DNA from: Aurantimonas sp965217685
GTDB lineage: Bacteria > Pseudomonadota > Alphaproteobacteria > Rhizobiales > Rhizobiaceae
Assembly (NCBI GenBank): GCA_965217685.1
Contig: CBDCIZ010000003.1
Span: 1,612,001 to 1,676,000, forward strand
DNA length: 64,000 bases
Direction: 5' to 3'
A program made the translations under genes and the position numbers. Under the pieces are notes generated by a model. The model made no database searches. It worked only from the letters and a program-made list of their open reading frames with translations, and was not told the origin of the DNA. Below, piece by piece: positions 34,119 through 43,818 of this stretch. The first letter of the stretch is position 1. Each line of letters starts with the position of its first letter.

Positions 34119-34322
34119 GACAATTTTCCTCCTACAGAGATGCACGACGCGACGTTTCGCAAAGGCCGTCGCGGGCACGTGTCGCGTGCCGCTGGCGGGA
34201 CATCCGCCCGGTCCTGCGGCAAGTCGTGCTAGAGACCACGTTTGAAGCGGCTTTGCCAAGGTCGGGGGAAATCGGTAATTGGTTCGAGAACGCCCCGACA
34301 GGGCAGGACGATACGGCATGGA

Positions 34323-35594
34323 GTGGTGAGTTTGGCGAGGGCGCGGCGGCCGGATCGCAAGGCGGCGACGAAGCGGGGCAAAAGCGGAGCGGGGTCGAAG
34401 CCGGCATCCGATATCGACAACGTGTCAAACGTCGCGAATGGACGCGCCCAGCCCGGCGCGGCCGGCGCGGCGCATGCGCGCTCGGCGACTGAGGGTGCCG
34501 GTCGTCCTCGCAGCCCACGCGCGCCGAGGATCGATCAGAAACCTGCGGACGGCGACCATCAGGTCAGCGCCGATTCGCGGGGCGTCGCTGGCGGCCGCTC
34601 CGGTCCGGCCAAAACGCCTTCGCCTGCGCCCGAACGCCTCGACCTGCCCAGGCGCGAGGGCGCGCGTCCCGAGGCTTCGGCGCCGCTTTTCCTGACCGTG
34701 CCGCCGACCGACGATTACGCGCTTCTTGATTCCGGCGCCGGCGAAAAGCTCGAACGCTATGGACCGCTGACCGTGCGTCGACCGGAAAATCAGGCGATCT
34801 GGCAACCCCGGCTGGCCTCGCCGGACTGGGACGGCGCCGACGCCATCTTCACCGGCGACATCGAGGAGGAGGGCACCGGCCGCTGGCGCTTTCCGAATGC
34901 ACCCCTCGGCGAGACCTGGCCGCTCGTCCATGAGGGCCTGTCCTATCACGGCCGCTTCACCTCGTTTCGCCATGTCGGCGTCTTTCCCGAACAGGCGGCC
35001 CACTGGTCCTATGCCGACGTCGCCATCCGTGCGGCGTCCGGGCGCGGCGAACCCGTCCGGCTGCTCAATCTCTTCGGTTACACGGGGTTGGCCTCGCTGC
35101 TCGCCGCACGGTCCGGCGCCGAGGTGACCCATGTCGACGCCTCCAGGAAAGCGATCGGCTGGGCGCGTGAGAATCAGGAGATGGCGGGTCTGGAGGGCAG
35201 CCCTATTCGGTGGCTCTGCGAGGACGCGGTCCGTTATGCCGAGCGCGAGGTCAAGCGCGGCAGCCGCTACGAGGCGATCCTGCTCGATCCGCCGAAATTC
35301 GGTCGGGGACCCAAAGGCGAAGTCTGGCAGATCTTCGAGGATCTGCCCTATCTTCTGGCCTTGACCCGCGAGCTTCTGGCCGACAAGCCGCTCTTCGTCA
35401 TTTGCACCGCCTACTCGATCCGCGCCTCTTTCTATGCCCTTTCGGCGCTGATGGGCGAGGCGTTTCGCGGCCTCGACGGCCGCATCGAGGCCGGCGAACT
35501 CGTTCTGTCCGAGGCCGGCGAGGAGCCGCGGCTCCTGTCGACCTCGCTGTTTTCGCGCTGGAGCGCCGACCATGTTCCCAACCATGCCCGATGA
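34323..35594 (+). CDS. Class I SAM-dependent RNA methyltransferase, RlmI-like, with long N-terminal extension
   Basis: The conserved part begins near nt 34680 (PLFLTVPPTDDYALLDSGAG). LLNLFGYTGLASLLAARSGA is SAM motif I, HVDASRKAIGWARENQEMAG motif II and ILLDPPKFGRGPKGEVW the catalytic DPPKF block. That places it in the SAM-dependent methyltransferase group with RlmI (m5C in 23S rRNA), though the PUA domain is not evident. The 120-150 residues before it are Arg/Ala/Pro/Ser-rich and disordered-looking. The start is uncertain: GTG 34323, GTG 34326 and TTG 34242 are all possible. Its end overlaps the next gene by 23 bp. Confidence 0.85.
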   Translation: MVSLARARRPDRKAATKRGKSGAGSKPASDIDNVSNVANGRAQPGAAGAAHARSATEGAGRPRSPRAPRIDQKPADGDHQVSADSRGVAGGRSGPAKTPSPAPERLDLPRREGARPEASAPLFLTVPPTDDYALLDSGAGEKLERYGPLTVRRPENQAIWQPRLASPDWDGADAIFTGDIEEEGTGRWRFPNAPLGETWPLVHEGLSYHGRFTSFRHVGVFPEQAAHWSYADVAIRAASGRGEPVRLLNLFGYTGLASLLAARSGAEVTHVDASRKAIGWARENQEMAGLEGSPIRWLCEDAVRYAEREVKRGSRYEAILLDPPKFGRGPKGEVWQIFEDLPYLLALTRELLADKPLFVICTAYSIRASFYALSALMGEAFRGLDGRIEAGELVLSEAGEEPRLLSTSLFSRWSADHVPNHAR

Positions 35595-36441
35595 ACCACG
35601 CAGTTCCGGCAAGCCCACGGTGGCGCCCGGCCGGGTCAAGGAGGTCTCCAGCGTCTCCAACCCGATCGTCAAGGACATCCGCCTGCTTGCCCAGAAGAAG
35701 CACCGGGACGAGACCGGCCTGTTCCTCGCCGAGGGGCTGAAGCTCGTCGGCGACGCGCTGGACGCCGGTTGGGAAATCCAGACGCTGGTGATCGCGCGGG
35801 CCGCAAGCGGTCATGAGTTCCTGGAAAAGACCGCCGCGCGGACCGTTTCGCTGGGCGGCGACGTCCTCGAAGCCAATGCGAAAGTGCTGGAGGCGATCAC
35901 CCGCCGCGACAATCCGCAGAACGCCGTCGGCATCTTCAGGAAGCGCTTGGTGCCGATGGCCAAGCTTGCGCTGACCAGGCCCGACGACGTCGTGATCGCG
36001 TTGGACCGGGTGCGCGATCCCGGCAATCTCGGCACCGTGCTGCGCACCGCCGACGCGGCGGGCGCCAAGGGCGTCGTCGTCATCGGCGAGTCCGTCGATC
36101 CGTTCTCGCTGGAGACCGTGCGCGCCACGATGGGCTCGATCTTCGCAATGCCGCTGGTCAAGGTCACCGAAGCGGAATTCCTGCAATGGCGCTCGCGCTT
36201 TTCCGGCACGCTGATCGGTACCCACATGAAGGGCGCCATCGACTATCGTGGACCCGGCTACGGCAAGAGGCCCACCGTGCTTTTGATGGGCAACGAGCAG
36301 GCCGGCCTCACCGACGCGCTCGCCAACACATGCGATACGCTGGTACGCATTCCGCAGACCGGCCAGGCCGACAGCCTGAACCTCGCCGTCGCCACCGGCA
36401 TCATGCTCTTCGAGGCGCGTCGGGGAGCGCTCAGCCTGTGA
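35572..36441 (+). CDS. TrmH/SpoU family RNA 2-O-ribose methyltransferase
   Basis: 289 residues. An N-terminal substrate-binding part (VSSVSNPIVKDIRLLAQKKH) precedes the SPOUT knot with the three family motifs: ALDRVRDPGNLGTVLRTADA, LLMGNEQAGLTD and IPQTGQADSLNLAVATGIML. It methylates ribose in rRNA or tRNA; the exact nucleotide cannot be told (RlmB-like or TrmH-like). GGAG eight bases upstream supports ATG 35572 even though it overlaps the previous gene. Its stop overlaps the lspA start. Confidence 0.92.
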   Translation: MFPTMPDEPRSSGKPTVAPGRVKEVSSVSNPIVKDIRLLAQKKHRDETGLFLAEGLKLVGDALDAGWEIQTLVIARAASGHEFLEKTAARTVSLGGDVLEANAKVLEAITRRDNPQNAVGIFRKRLVPMAKLALTRPDDVVIALDRVRDPGNLGTVLRTADAAGAKGVVVIGESVDPFSLETVRATMGSIFAMPLVKVTEAEFLQWRSRFSGTLIGTHMKGAIDYRGPGYGKRPTVLLMGNEQAGLTDALANTCDTLVRIPQTGQADSLNLAVATGIMLFEARRGALSL

Positions 36442-36932
36442 ACAAGACGCTCGTCCTCAAGAACGCGCTGATCGTCGCCGTCGCGGTGGTGCTCGATCAG
36501 GCGATCAAGGCGTGGGTGGTCGCCGAGATGGCGCTCGGCGACGCGGTCGAGCTGGTGCCCTTCCTGGCACTTTATCACGCCCGCAACACCGGCATCGCCT
36601 TTTCCATGTTCGACGGCGTCGGAGGCCTCGGCCTCGCGCTCCTCGCCCTCGTCGTCCTGGCGGTGGTGATGGTGCTGTGGGTCAAGACACCGGCCGACCG
36701 TCGACTCACACATTTCGGCCTCGCCATCATTGTCGGCGGCGCCATCGGCAACCTCATCGACCGGGTGCGCCTCGGCTATGTCGTCGACTACGTCTATTTC
36801 CACACGCCGGTCTGGAGCTTCGCGGTCTTCAACCTCGCCGACGCCTGCATCACTGTGGGGGCGATCACCATCCTCCTCGACGAGTTCATTCTGGCTCCGC
36901 GAATGAAGCGGACGACGTCCAGCGGTCGCTGA
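36438..36932 (+). CDS. lspA: Lipoprotein signal peptidase LspA
   Basis: 164 residues from GTG 36438, which overlaps the preceding stop (GTGA). Four membrane segments. The catalytic aspartates sit in GNLIDRVRLGYVVDYV and FNLADACITVG, and ARNTGIAFSMF is the conserved first block. It cleaves the signal peptide of prolipoproteins after Lgt; Lnt, the last enzyme of that pathway, is encoded near 59 kb. Translational coupling to the methyltransferase upstream is likely. The last residues, MKRTTSSGR, are cytoplasmic and basic. Confidence 0.95.
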   Translation: MNKTLVLKNALIVAVAVVLDQAIKAWVVAEMALGDAVELVPFLALYHARNTGIAFSMFDGVGGLGLALLALVVLAVVMVLWVKTPADRRLTHFGLAIIVGGAIGNLIDRVRLGYVVDYVYFHTPVWSFAVFNLADACITVGAITILLDEFILAPRMKRTTSSGR

Positions 36933-37066
36933 CCATCCGCTCTCTGGCGAACGCCCGTTCACGGCGCGGCGAATTGACATCGCCGCTCGGCGCCCTTTGT
37001 CGGAGGTTGAGAACCAGGGCCCGAAATGTACCAGGGGCTTAGAAAAACCCGAGGGAGAGACGGACC

Positions 37067-38059
<993 letters not shown>

Positions 38060-38187
38060 TCGCACGTTGCGAAACGCAGCGCCCTGGTTTTTCTCGCAGC
38101 AAGCGTTTCAACAGCAACCGAGAGTCATGAATCTTTCGCCGAGTTCCTATATGTAAATCGAATGCGATTGGCCGGACGGAGGATATG

Positions 38188-39123
38188 ATGCTCGCAGACG
38201 CCATCAGGACGGCGCCCCTGGGTCGTTTCCCCGCCCGTGCGAAAGCCGCGCGCGATTTCGGCAACGTGGCCCTTCGCAACGTGCCGGCGAAGATGTGGCA
38301 CATCGTCAGGCGCTTCGACGGCGAGGCGCCGGTGCTTGGTCGCATCGGCGACCTGGAGGTGCGGCTGGCCCGCAATCCGGGGGAGGTCAAGGCCGCCCAG
38401 CACTTGCGTTATACGGTCTTCTACGAGGAGATGAGCGCGCAGCCCACGAAGATCCAGAAGGTCACCCGCCGCGACCGCGACGGTTTCGACCGCTACTGCG
38501 ATCATCTGCTGGTCATCGACAACGCAAGGCATGGCCAGATCGAAGACCGCATCGTCGGGACCTACAGACTTCTGCGCGGTGAGATGGCGGGGCTCTGCGG
38601 CGGCTTTTACACCGCCCAGGAATTCGACATCGCGCCGATGATCGCCCGCCATCCGGGCACGCGCTTTCTCGAACTCGGCCGGTCCTGCGTCCTCAAGGCC
38701 TATCGCAGCAAGCGCACGGTGGACCTCTTGTGGCAGGGCATCTGGCGCTATGTCGTCGCCAACGAGATCGACGTGCTTTTCGGCTGCGCCTCGATGTCTG
38801 GCACCGACCCGGAGGCGCTGGCCCTGCCGCTCGCCTTCATGAGGCAACATGCTGCCGCGCCCGAGGAATGGCGCGTCAAGGCCCACGTCAATCGCGGCAC
38901 CTTCCTGAGCGACGGCGTCGAGCCCGTCGACATGCGCGAGGCGCTCAGCGCCATGCCGCCGCTTCTCAAGGGCTATCTTAGGCTCGGCGGCTATATCGGC
39001 GAGGGCGCCGTGGTCGATCACCAGTTCGGCACGACCGATGTGCTGGTCGTGCTGCCGCGCGCGGTCATCAATCCACGCTACATCGACCACTATACGCCCG
39101 CGAACCGCCGCATCGCCGCCTAA
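38188..39123 (+). CDS. olsB: Ornithine lipid synthase OlsB (L-ornithine N(alpha)-acyltransferase)
   Basis: 311 residues, GNAT fold of the hemolysin-like acyltransferase family. LARNPGEVKAAQHLRYTVFY opens the domain, RDRDGFDRYCDHLLVID and ELGRSCVLKAYRSKRTVDLL are OlsB blocks. It transfers a 3-hydroxyacyl chain from ACP to ornithine, giving lyso-ornithine lipid, which OlsA then acylates. Ornithine lipids replace phospholipids when phosphate is short in rhizobia and Brucella. GGAGG is five bases before ATG 38188 (ATG 38185 is too close). Placement shortly upstream of mutS is conserved. Confidence 0.93.
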   Translation: MLADAIRTAPLGRFPARAKAARDFGNVALRNVPAKMWHIVRRFDGEAPVLGRIGDLEVRLARNPGEVKAAQHLRYTVFYEEMSAQPTKIQKVTRRDRDGFDRYCDHLLVIDNARHGQIEDRIVGTYRLLRGEMAGLCGGFYTAQEFDIAPMIARHPGTRFLELGRSCVLKAYRSKRTVDLLWQGIWRYVVANEIDVLFGCASMSGTDPEALALPLAFMRQHAAAPEEWRVKAHVNRGTFLSDGVEPVDMREALSAMPPLLKGYLRLGGYIGEGAVVDHQFGTTDVLVVLPRAVINPRYIDHYTPANRRIAA

Positions 39124-39257
39124 CCGGGAGATTTCGGGCAACGCCTCTGAGCCCGCAGAGCGGCGCCGACAGGCCCCCCGACACCGCTTCCAAACCCGAT
39201 TGTTCAAAAGCTCCGCCACCAGCGCTTTCGGCGTTCGGTGATGGGTTTTTTAGTGTT

Positions 39258-39360
39258 GGAGCATGGTCCGTAAAAGTGGCAATCGGTCTGACGAAAAGAT
39301 CATGCAAAAACAAAAAGCCAGAGCGAGACGGTGATCGGACTCGATTTCATCACGCTTTAA
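39258..39360. repeat. Degenerate copy of a Rhizobiales intergenic palindromic repeat
   Basis: The stretch runs GGAGCATGGTCCGTAAAAGT, then ACGAAAAGATCATGC, then a second block CCAGAGCGAGACGGTGATCG to TTTCATCACGCTTT. It resembles a roughly 100-bp mosaic repeat frequent between genes in this order. The first half can pair GCATGGTC with GATCATGC, the second AAAGCGTGATGAAAT with its partner. Identification is from memory of the family pattern. Confidence 0.55.
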
Positions 39361-39367
39361 GCCAGCG

Positions 39368-39664
39368 TCAGTTCCCGATGCGCACGACGGCGCGGGTCTT
39401 CATGTCGACGATCACCGGCTGACCGGCATAGTAGAAATAGCCATAGGCCGAATTGCCGTTGTCGGGCTGCTGCACTGTCACCGAGCTCGGCACTGAATCG
39501 CCGAGCAGCGGCGGGACGGAAATCTGCGCGTTATCGGAGGGATGCGACAGGGCGTATTCGAGGACGTTGACGTTCGAGTCCTGCGCCATTGCCGAACCGA
39601 CGAGGGCCGGGGCGAAAACGGTAAGAAGCGCCACCATGGCGGCGATTGGGGAGCGTCTGATCAT
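39368..39664 (-). CDS. Small exported DUF1236-type protein
   Basis: 98 residues: signal peptide (AAMVALLTVFAPALVGSAMA) and a short mature part ending YGYFYYAGQPVIVDMKTRAV before VRIGN, which matches the C-terminal DUF1236 motif (Y-x-Y-x-x-x-x-x-x-P-V-x-V-D-x-x-T-R-x-V-V). Such small periplasmic proteins are abundant in this order and have no assigned function. Divergent from mutS. Confidence 0.8.
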   Translation of the reverse strand: MIRRSPIAAMVALLTVFAPALVGSAMAQDSNVNVLEYALSHPSDNAQISVPPLLGDSVPSSVTVQQPDNGNSAYGYFYYAGQPVIVDMKTRAVVRIGN

Positions 39665-39981
39665 GATGCCTGTTCCTGGATGTCGTCCGAAAAGACGAAA
39701 GCTTGGCCGCCGTCATCGCACGGACGCTATGAACGCAAGCTGACGGCTTCTAAAATGGGTCGCTTGGCGCTGCGGTACAACAGCGGGCGGCGCTGGAAGC
39801 GTGCAACAGGCTGTGCATCGGACCGAAACCGGTCGGCTCGGGCAGGGGATAGGCCTTTTCTCGGACAGTCCGGGGCGATATGCCGAAGGAACGGGATCGG
39901 CCAGGTGGTTCGCAACCGCGCGCCATCAAAGCGAAGGCCATAGGTCACAAAATCAATTCAAAGGACGACGATCACATCGCC
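39665..39981. other. Divergent region between DUF1236 gene and mutS
   Basis: 317 bp. The mutS frame is open from 39880, so part may be coding if mutS starts earlier. No distinct promoter boxes or repeats seen. Confidence 0.4.
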
Positions 39982-42885
39982 ATGACCCCGCCGGCCCAAC
40001 CCTTGTCGAACCTGCCGGACGAGCCCGGCGAAACGCGGGCCGGCGCATCGTCGCAGGGGGCCAAACATCGCGCCGAATCGATCGGGGGGCAGCCTGACCT
40101 CGAAACGATGGGCGCGCCGCCGATCTCGCCCGACGCGGCGCCGACGCCGATGATGGCGCAATATATCGAGATCAAGGCGGCCAATCCCGATTGCCTGCTA
40201 TTCTACCGCATGGGTGATTTCTACGAGCTGTTCTTCGACGATGCGGCCGAGGCCTCGCGGGCGCTTGGCATCGCCCTGACGAAGCGTGGCAAGCATCTGG
40301 GCGCCGATATCCCGATGGCGGGTGTTCCCGTCGTGTCCGCCGATGGTTATCTCCAGAAACTGATCGCGCTCGGCCATCGGGTCGCCGTCTGCGAACAGAT
40401 GGAGGACCCGGCGGAGGCCAGGAAGCGCGGCACCAAATCCGTCGTGCGTCGCGATGTGGTGCGGCTCGTCACCCCCGGCACGATCACCGAGGAGGCGCTG
40501 CTCGAGCCGGGCCAGCCGAACTATCTGATGACCCTGTCGCGGCTTGGCGGCAGCGGGCCGGGCGCGACCTACGCGCTCGCCTGGACCGACCTGTCGACCG
40601 GCGTCTTCCACCTGAGCGAGACCGAGGCCGACCGGCTGTTGACCGACATCGGGGCAATCGAGCCGAGCGAGATCGTCATGGCCGACCCGGTGTTCCGCGA
40701 TCCGGCGCTGGCCGATCTGGTGCGCCGCCACGGTCGCGCGGTTCGTCCGGAGCCGGCCGCGCTCTTCGACGGGGCGACCGCCGAGGATCGGCTCTGCCGC
40801 TTCTTCGACGTTGCGACGCTGGACGGTTTCGGCGGGTTTTCACGGGTAGAGCTGTCGGCCGCCGCCGCCCTCGTCGCCTATCTCGGCAAGACACAGCTCG
40901 CTGCCCGTCCCGCCTTGAAGCGGCCCGAGCGCATCGTCGCCGGCTCGCTGATGCAGATCGATCCGACGACACGAGCCTCGCTGGAACTGACCCGGACGAC
41001 CTCCGGCAAGCGCCAGGGCAGCCTGCTCTCGACCATCGACCGCACCGTGACCGGCCCCGGCGCCCGGCTTCTCGCCCGCAGGCTCGCCGCGCCCTTGACC
41101 GATCCGCAGGCGATCCGCGCCCGCCAAGCCTCGGTTACCCACCTCGCCGACGATGCGTCGCTGCGCAAGGCCCTGCGAGCGGCGCTCGGCCGGCTGCCCG
41201 ATACCGAGCGGGCCCTGTCGCGCCTGTCGCTGGGCCGCGGCGGGCCGCGCGATCTCGCCGCGATCCGCGACGGGCTGGAGGCGGGTTTGCAGATCGCCGA
41301 ACTCCTGCCGCAGGACGGTCCGCCCGAAATCGCCAATACCGCCAAGGATCTGGTCGCGCTGCCCGTCGCGCTGCATCGACGCCTCGCCGAGACGCTGGTC
41401 GACGCCCCGTCACCCCAGCGTCGGGATGGTGGTTTCGTCCGGGCCGACGCGCTGCCCGCGCTCGACGAGGTGCGCGGTCTGCGCGAGGACTCGCGCCGGG
41501 TCGTCGCGGCGCTGCAGGGTCGATACGCGACCGAAACGGGTGTGCGCAATTTGCGCATCAAGCACAACAACGTGCTGGGCTATTTCGTCGAGGTCGGCGA
41601 GGGCCAGGCCAAGGCCCTGATCGAGAGCGCGGCCGGCGGGGCCGCGGCTGTCGATAATCCGCTGGCCGATGCCGCCAGCGCTGCCCCGGCGAAGACCCGC
41701 TTCTTCCATCGCCAGACCATGGCCTCGGCCATGCGCTTTTCCACCGATGAGCTGTCGGCGCTGGAAAGCCGCATCGCCGGAGCGGCGGCCGAAGCATTGC
41801 GGCTGGAGTTCGAAGCCTTCGACGCGCTCGTCGCGAACGTCATAACGGCGGCGAACAGTCTGCAGCGCGGCGCCGAGGCGCTGAGCGTTCTCGACGTCTC
41901 CGCAGCGCTTGCCGAACTCGCCGTTGCAGCCGGCTGGACCGCGCCGACCGTCGATGACAGCCTGGCCTTCAGGATCGAGGGCGGCCGCCATCCGGTTGTC
42001 GAGGCGGCGCTGAAGGCCGGCAGCGGCGAGCCCTTCGTCGCCAACGATTGCGACCTGTCGCCGCCGGACGGCGCGGGATCGAAGCCCGGCGGCGCGATCT
42101 GGCTGCTCACCGGCCCGAACATGGGCGGTAAGTCGACCTTTCTGCGCCAGAACGCGCTGATCGCGGTGCTCGCCCAGATCGGCGCCTGGGTCCCGGCCGC
42201 TCACGCCCATATCGGCGTCGTCGACCGGCTGTTCTCCCGGGTCGGTGCATCGGACGAACTGGCCGAAGGCCGCTCGACCTTCATGGTCGAGATGGTGGAG
42301 ACCGCCGCGATCCTCAATCAGGCGGGCCCGGGCGCACTGGTGATCCTCGACGAGATCGGCCGCGGCACGGCGACCTACGACGGCCTGTCGATCGCCTTTG
42401 CCGCCGTCGAGCATCTGCACGAGGCCAATCGCTGCCGGGCGCTTTTCGCCACCCATTTCCACGAGATGACGGCGCTCTCGGCGCGGCTGTCGCGCATGAA
42501 GAACGCCACCATGCGGGTCAAGGAGTTCGAGGGCGAGGTGATCTTTCTGCACGAGGTAAAGCCCGGCGTCGCCGACCGCTCTTACGGCATCCAAGTAGCG
42601 CGCCTCGCAGGCCTGCCGGAGCGTGCCGTGGCGCGGGCCCGCCAGGTGCTGAAGGAGCTCGAACGGGGCGAACAAGGCGAGCGCCGTGGTGCCTTCATCG
42701 ACGATCTGCCACTGTTTGCGACGCTTTCAGCTCCGAAAACAGTTGCGGACCAGCCAAGGACCGATCCGCTGATCGAGGCGATGGCCGAGATCGACCCGGA
42801 CGCGCTGTCGCCGCGCGAGGCGCTGGAAACGCTCTACCGGCTGTCTGCGATCAGTCGGCGCGACCACCGACCTTCCGACTCATGA
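39982..42885 (+). CDS. mutS: DNA mismatch repair protein MutS
   Basis: 967 residues from ATG 39982. The mismatch-reading block LFYRMGDFYELFFDDA starts near residue 73. Connector, lever and clamp domains follow, with DEVRGLREDSRRVVAALQGR in the clamp region. The ATPase has Walker A GPNMGGKSTFLRQ near 712, signature GRSTFMVEM and Walker B LVILDEIGRGTATYDGL. The family usually has about 870-910 residues; here an extra N-terminal 50-60 residues are Pro/Gly/Ala-rich. A later start at the Met of MGAPPISPDAAPTPMMAQYI would remove most of it. MutL is not in the window. Confidence 0.96.
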   Translation: MTPPAQPLSNLPDEPGETRAGASSQGAKHRAESIGGQPDLETMGAPPISPDAAPTPMMAQYIEIKAANPDCLLFYRMGDFYELFFDDAAEASRALGIALTKRGKHLGADIPMAGVPVVSADGYLQKLIALGHRVAVCEQMEDPAEARKRGTKSVVRRDVVRLVTPGTITEEALLEPGQPNYLMTLSRLGGSGPGATYALAWTDLSTGVFHLSETEADRLLTDIGAIEPSEIVMADPVFRDPALADLVRRHGRAVRPEPAALFDGATAEDRLCRFFDVATLDGFGGFSRVELSAAAALVAYLGKTQLAARPALKRPERIVAGSLMQIDPTTRASLELTRTTSGKRQGSLLSTIDRTVTGPGARLLARRLAAPLTDPQAIRARQASVTHLADDASLRKALRAALGRLPDTERALSRLSLGRGGPRDLAAIRDGLEAGLQIAELLPQDGPPEIANTAKDLVALPVALHRRLAETLVDAPSPQRRDGGFVRADALPALDEVRGLREDSRRVVAALQGRYATETGVRNLRIKHNNVLGYFVEVGEGQAKALIESAAGGAAAVDNPLADAASAAPAKTRFFHRQTMASAMRFSTDELSALESRIAGAAAEALRLEFEAFDALVANVITAANSLQRGAEALSVLDVSAALAELAVAAGWTAPTVDDSLAFRIEGGRHPVVEAALKAGSGEPFVANDCDLSPPDGAGSKPGGAIWLLTGPNMGGKSTFLRQNALIAVLAQIGAWVPAAHAHIGVVDRLFSRVGASDELAEGRSTFMVEMVETAAILNQAGPGALVILDEIGRGTATYDGLSIAFAAVEHLHEANRCRALFATHFHEMTALSARLSRMKNATMRVKEFEGEVIFLHEVKPGVADRSYGIQVARLAGLPERAVARARQVLKELERGEQGERRGAFIDDLPLFATLSAPKTVADQPRTDPLIEAMAEIDPDALSPREALETLYRLSAISRRDHRPSDS

Positions 42886-43018
42886 GCCGGCAAAGAAGTT
42901 TGCGATCGGCGTCATGGCTTGTCGTACGGCTCTGAAAAATCGGTGTTTCTGCGCGGGGTAACCGTGACCCGGAAGATCGCCATGTGCCGCAAATCGGACC
43001 GATCATAAAAGTGTGAGC

Positions 43019-43043
43019 GGAACTTTCGCAAGCTTGTACTGTT
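43019..43043 (+). promoter_or_regulatory. Candidate EcfG (general stress sigma) promoter
   Basis: GGAAC (43019-43023), a 16-bp spacer and TGTT (43040-43043) differ in one base from the alphaproteobacterial general-stress promoter GGAAC-N16/17-CGTT. It would give a leader of about 85 nt for the small secreted protein at 43135. Confidence 0.4.
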
Positions 43044-43134
43044 TTCTAGGCACAATCCAATTCTGGATGAAACAAAATCTGGCATTCCTCCGGTGTTTCA
43101 ATCCGGTGTGCCAAGGGTTTGAAAGGTTGATACC

Positions 43135-43551
43135 ATGAAGAAGACCGCTCTTTTCGCCGCTACCGTTCTTGGCGTTTCGGCATTGTCCGCTTCGGCTTTT
43201 GCCCAGAAAGAGGTTTTGGTGCCGGGTTCAGAGGCGGCAAAGACTGCAGCTGAAACTCAGTCCCGCGATAACGTTGCAGCGGGCACGGCAACGAGCGCGG
43301 ATGCAGTAGTTGCTAACCCAACCCAGGAAACCCTCGTGCCGGGCAACACGCAGGAAATTGACGACAATGAATCCAAGGAGCGTGATGCCATCGCGGCTGG
43401 CACGGCCGCTGAAACGACCACCCCAACTGGAGATACGATGCCTGCCGCTTCAGTGGAAAACAACTCGACCGGCAGCGCGGATGATTCGGGCTCGGTGAAG
43501 ACGGACTCGCCGATTGAACTTCAGAAGGCGACTCCTGCCACCGCTAAGTAA
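43135..43551 (+). CDS. Small secreted protein with two 39-residue repeats, unknown function
   Basis: 138 residues, not recognised. Signal peptide MKKTALFAATVLGVSALSAS followed by AFAQ. The mature part is acidic and rich in Ala, Thr, Ser and Glu, without cysteine or aromatic residues, so probably disordered. It has two repeats with a 39-residue period: EVLVPGS at 26 and ETLVPGN at 65, then DNVAAGTA at 45 and DAIAAGTA at 84. Base composition and codon use are clearly more A+T-rich than in the neighbours. A candidate EcfG promoter precedes and a T-tailed hairpin follows, so it is a single-gene unit, possibly acquired. Confidence 0.75.
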   Translation: MKKTALFAATVLGVSALSASAFAQKEVLVPGSEAAKTAAETQSRDNVAAGTATSADAVVANPTQETLVPGNTQEIDDNESKERDAIAAGTAAETTTPTGDTMPAASVENNSTGSADDSGSVKTDSPIELQKATPATAK

Positions 43552-43605
43552 GTTTCGGCATCGGCCTGCGATTTTGTAGGCAGCACTTTGAAGTGTATTC
43601 TATGG

Positions 43606-43639
43606 AAAAGGGTTGTCGGCTTTGCCGGTGGCCCTTTTT
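43606..43639 (+). terminator. Probable terminator of the small secreted protein gene
   Basis: AAAAGGG (43606-43612) pairs with CCCTTTT (43632-43638), with a further GTCGGC/GCCGGT pairing inside, and the right arm ends in a run of five T. Confidence 0.65.
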
Positions 43640-43818
43640 CTTTGCAAAAAAGTCGTTGCGATGAGGCCTCGTTAGGCTCTGCTGTGCGACGGTGTCGCTT
43701 GAGCGCAGAAGGCAAGGCTCGTGCGGATTGTAGAATGGCGCGTTTGCACTCACTTCTTCTCGATCCCTTCAAACTTTTGCCCTATAGGCTCGCAGCCGGA
43801 TGAGAACCGGGATCATCG

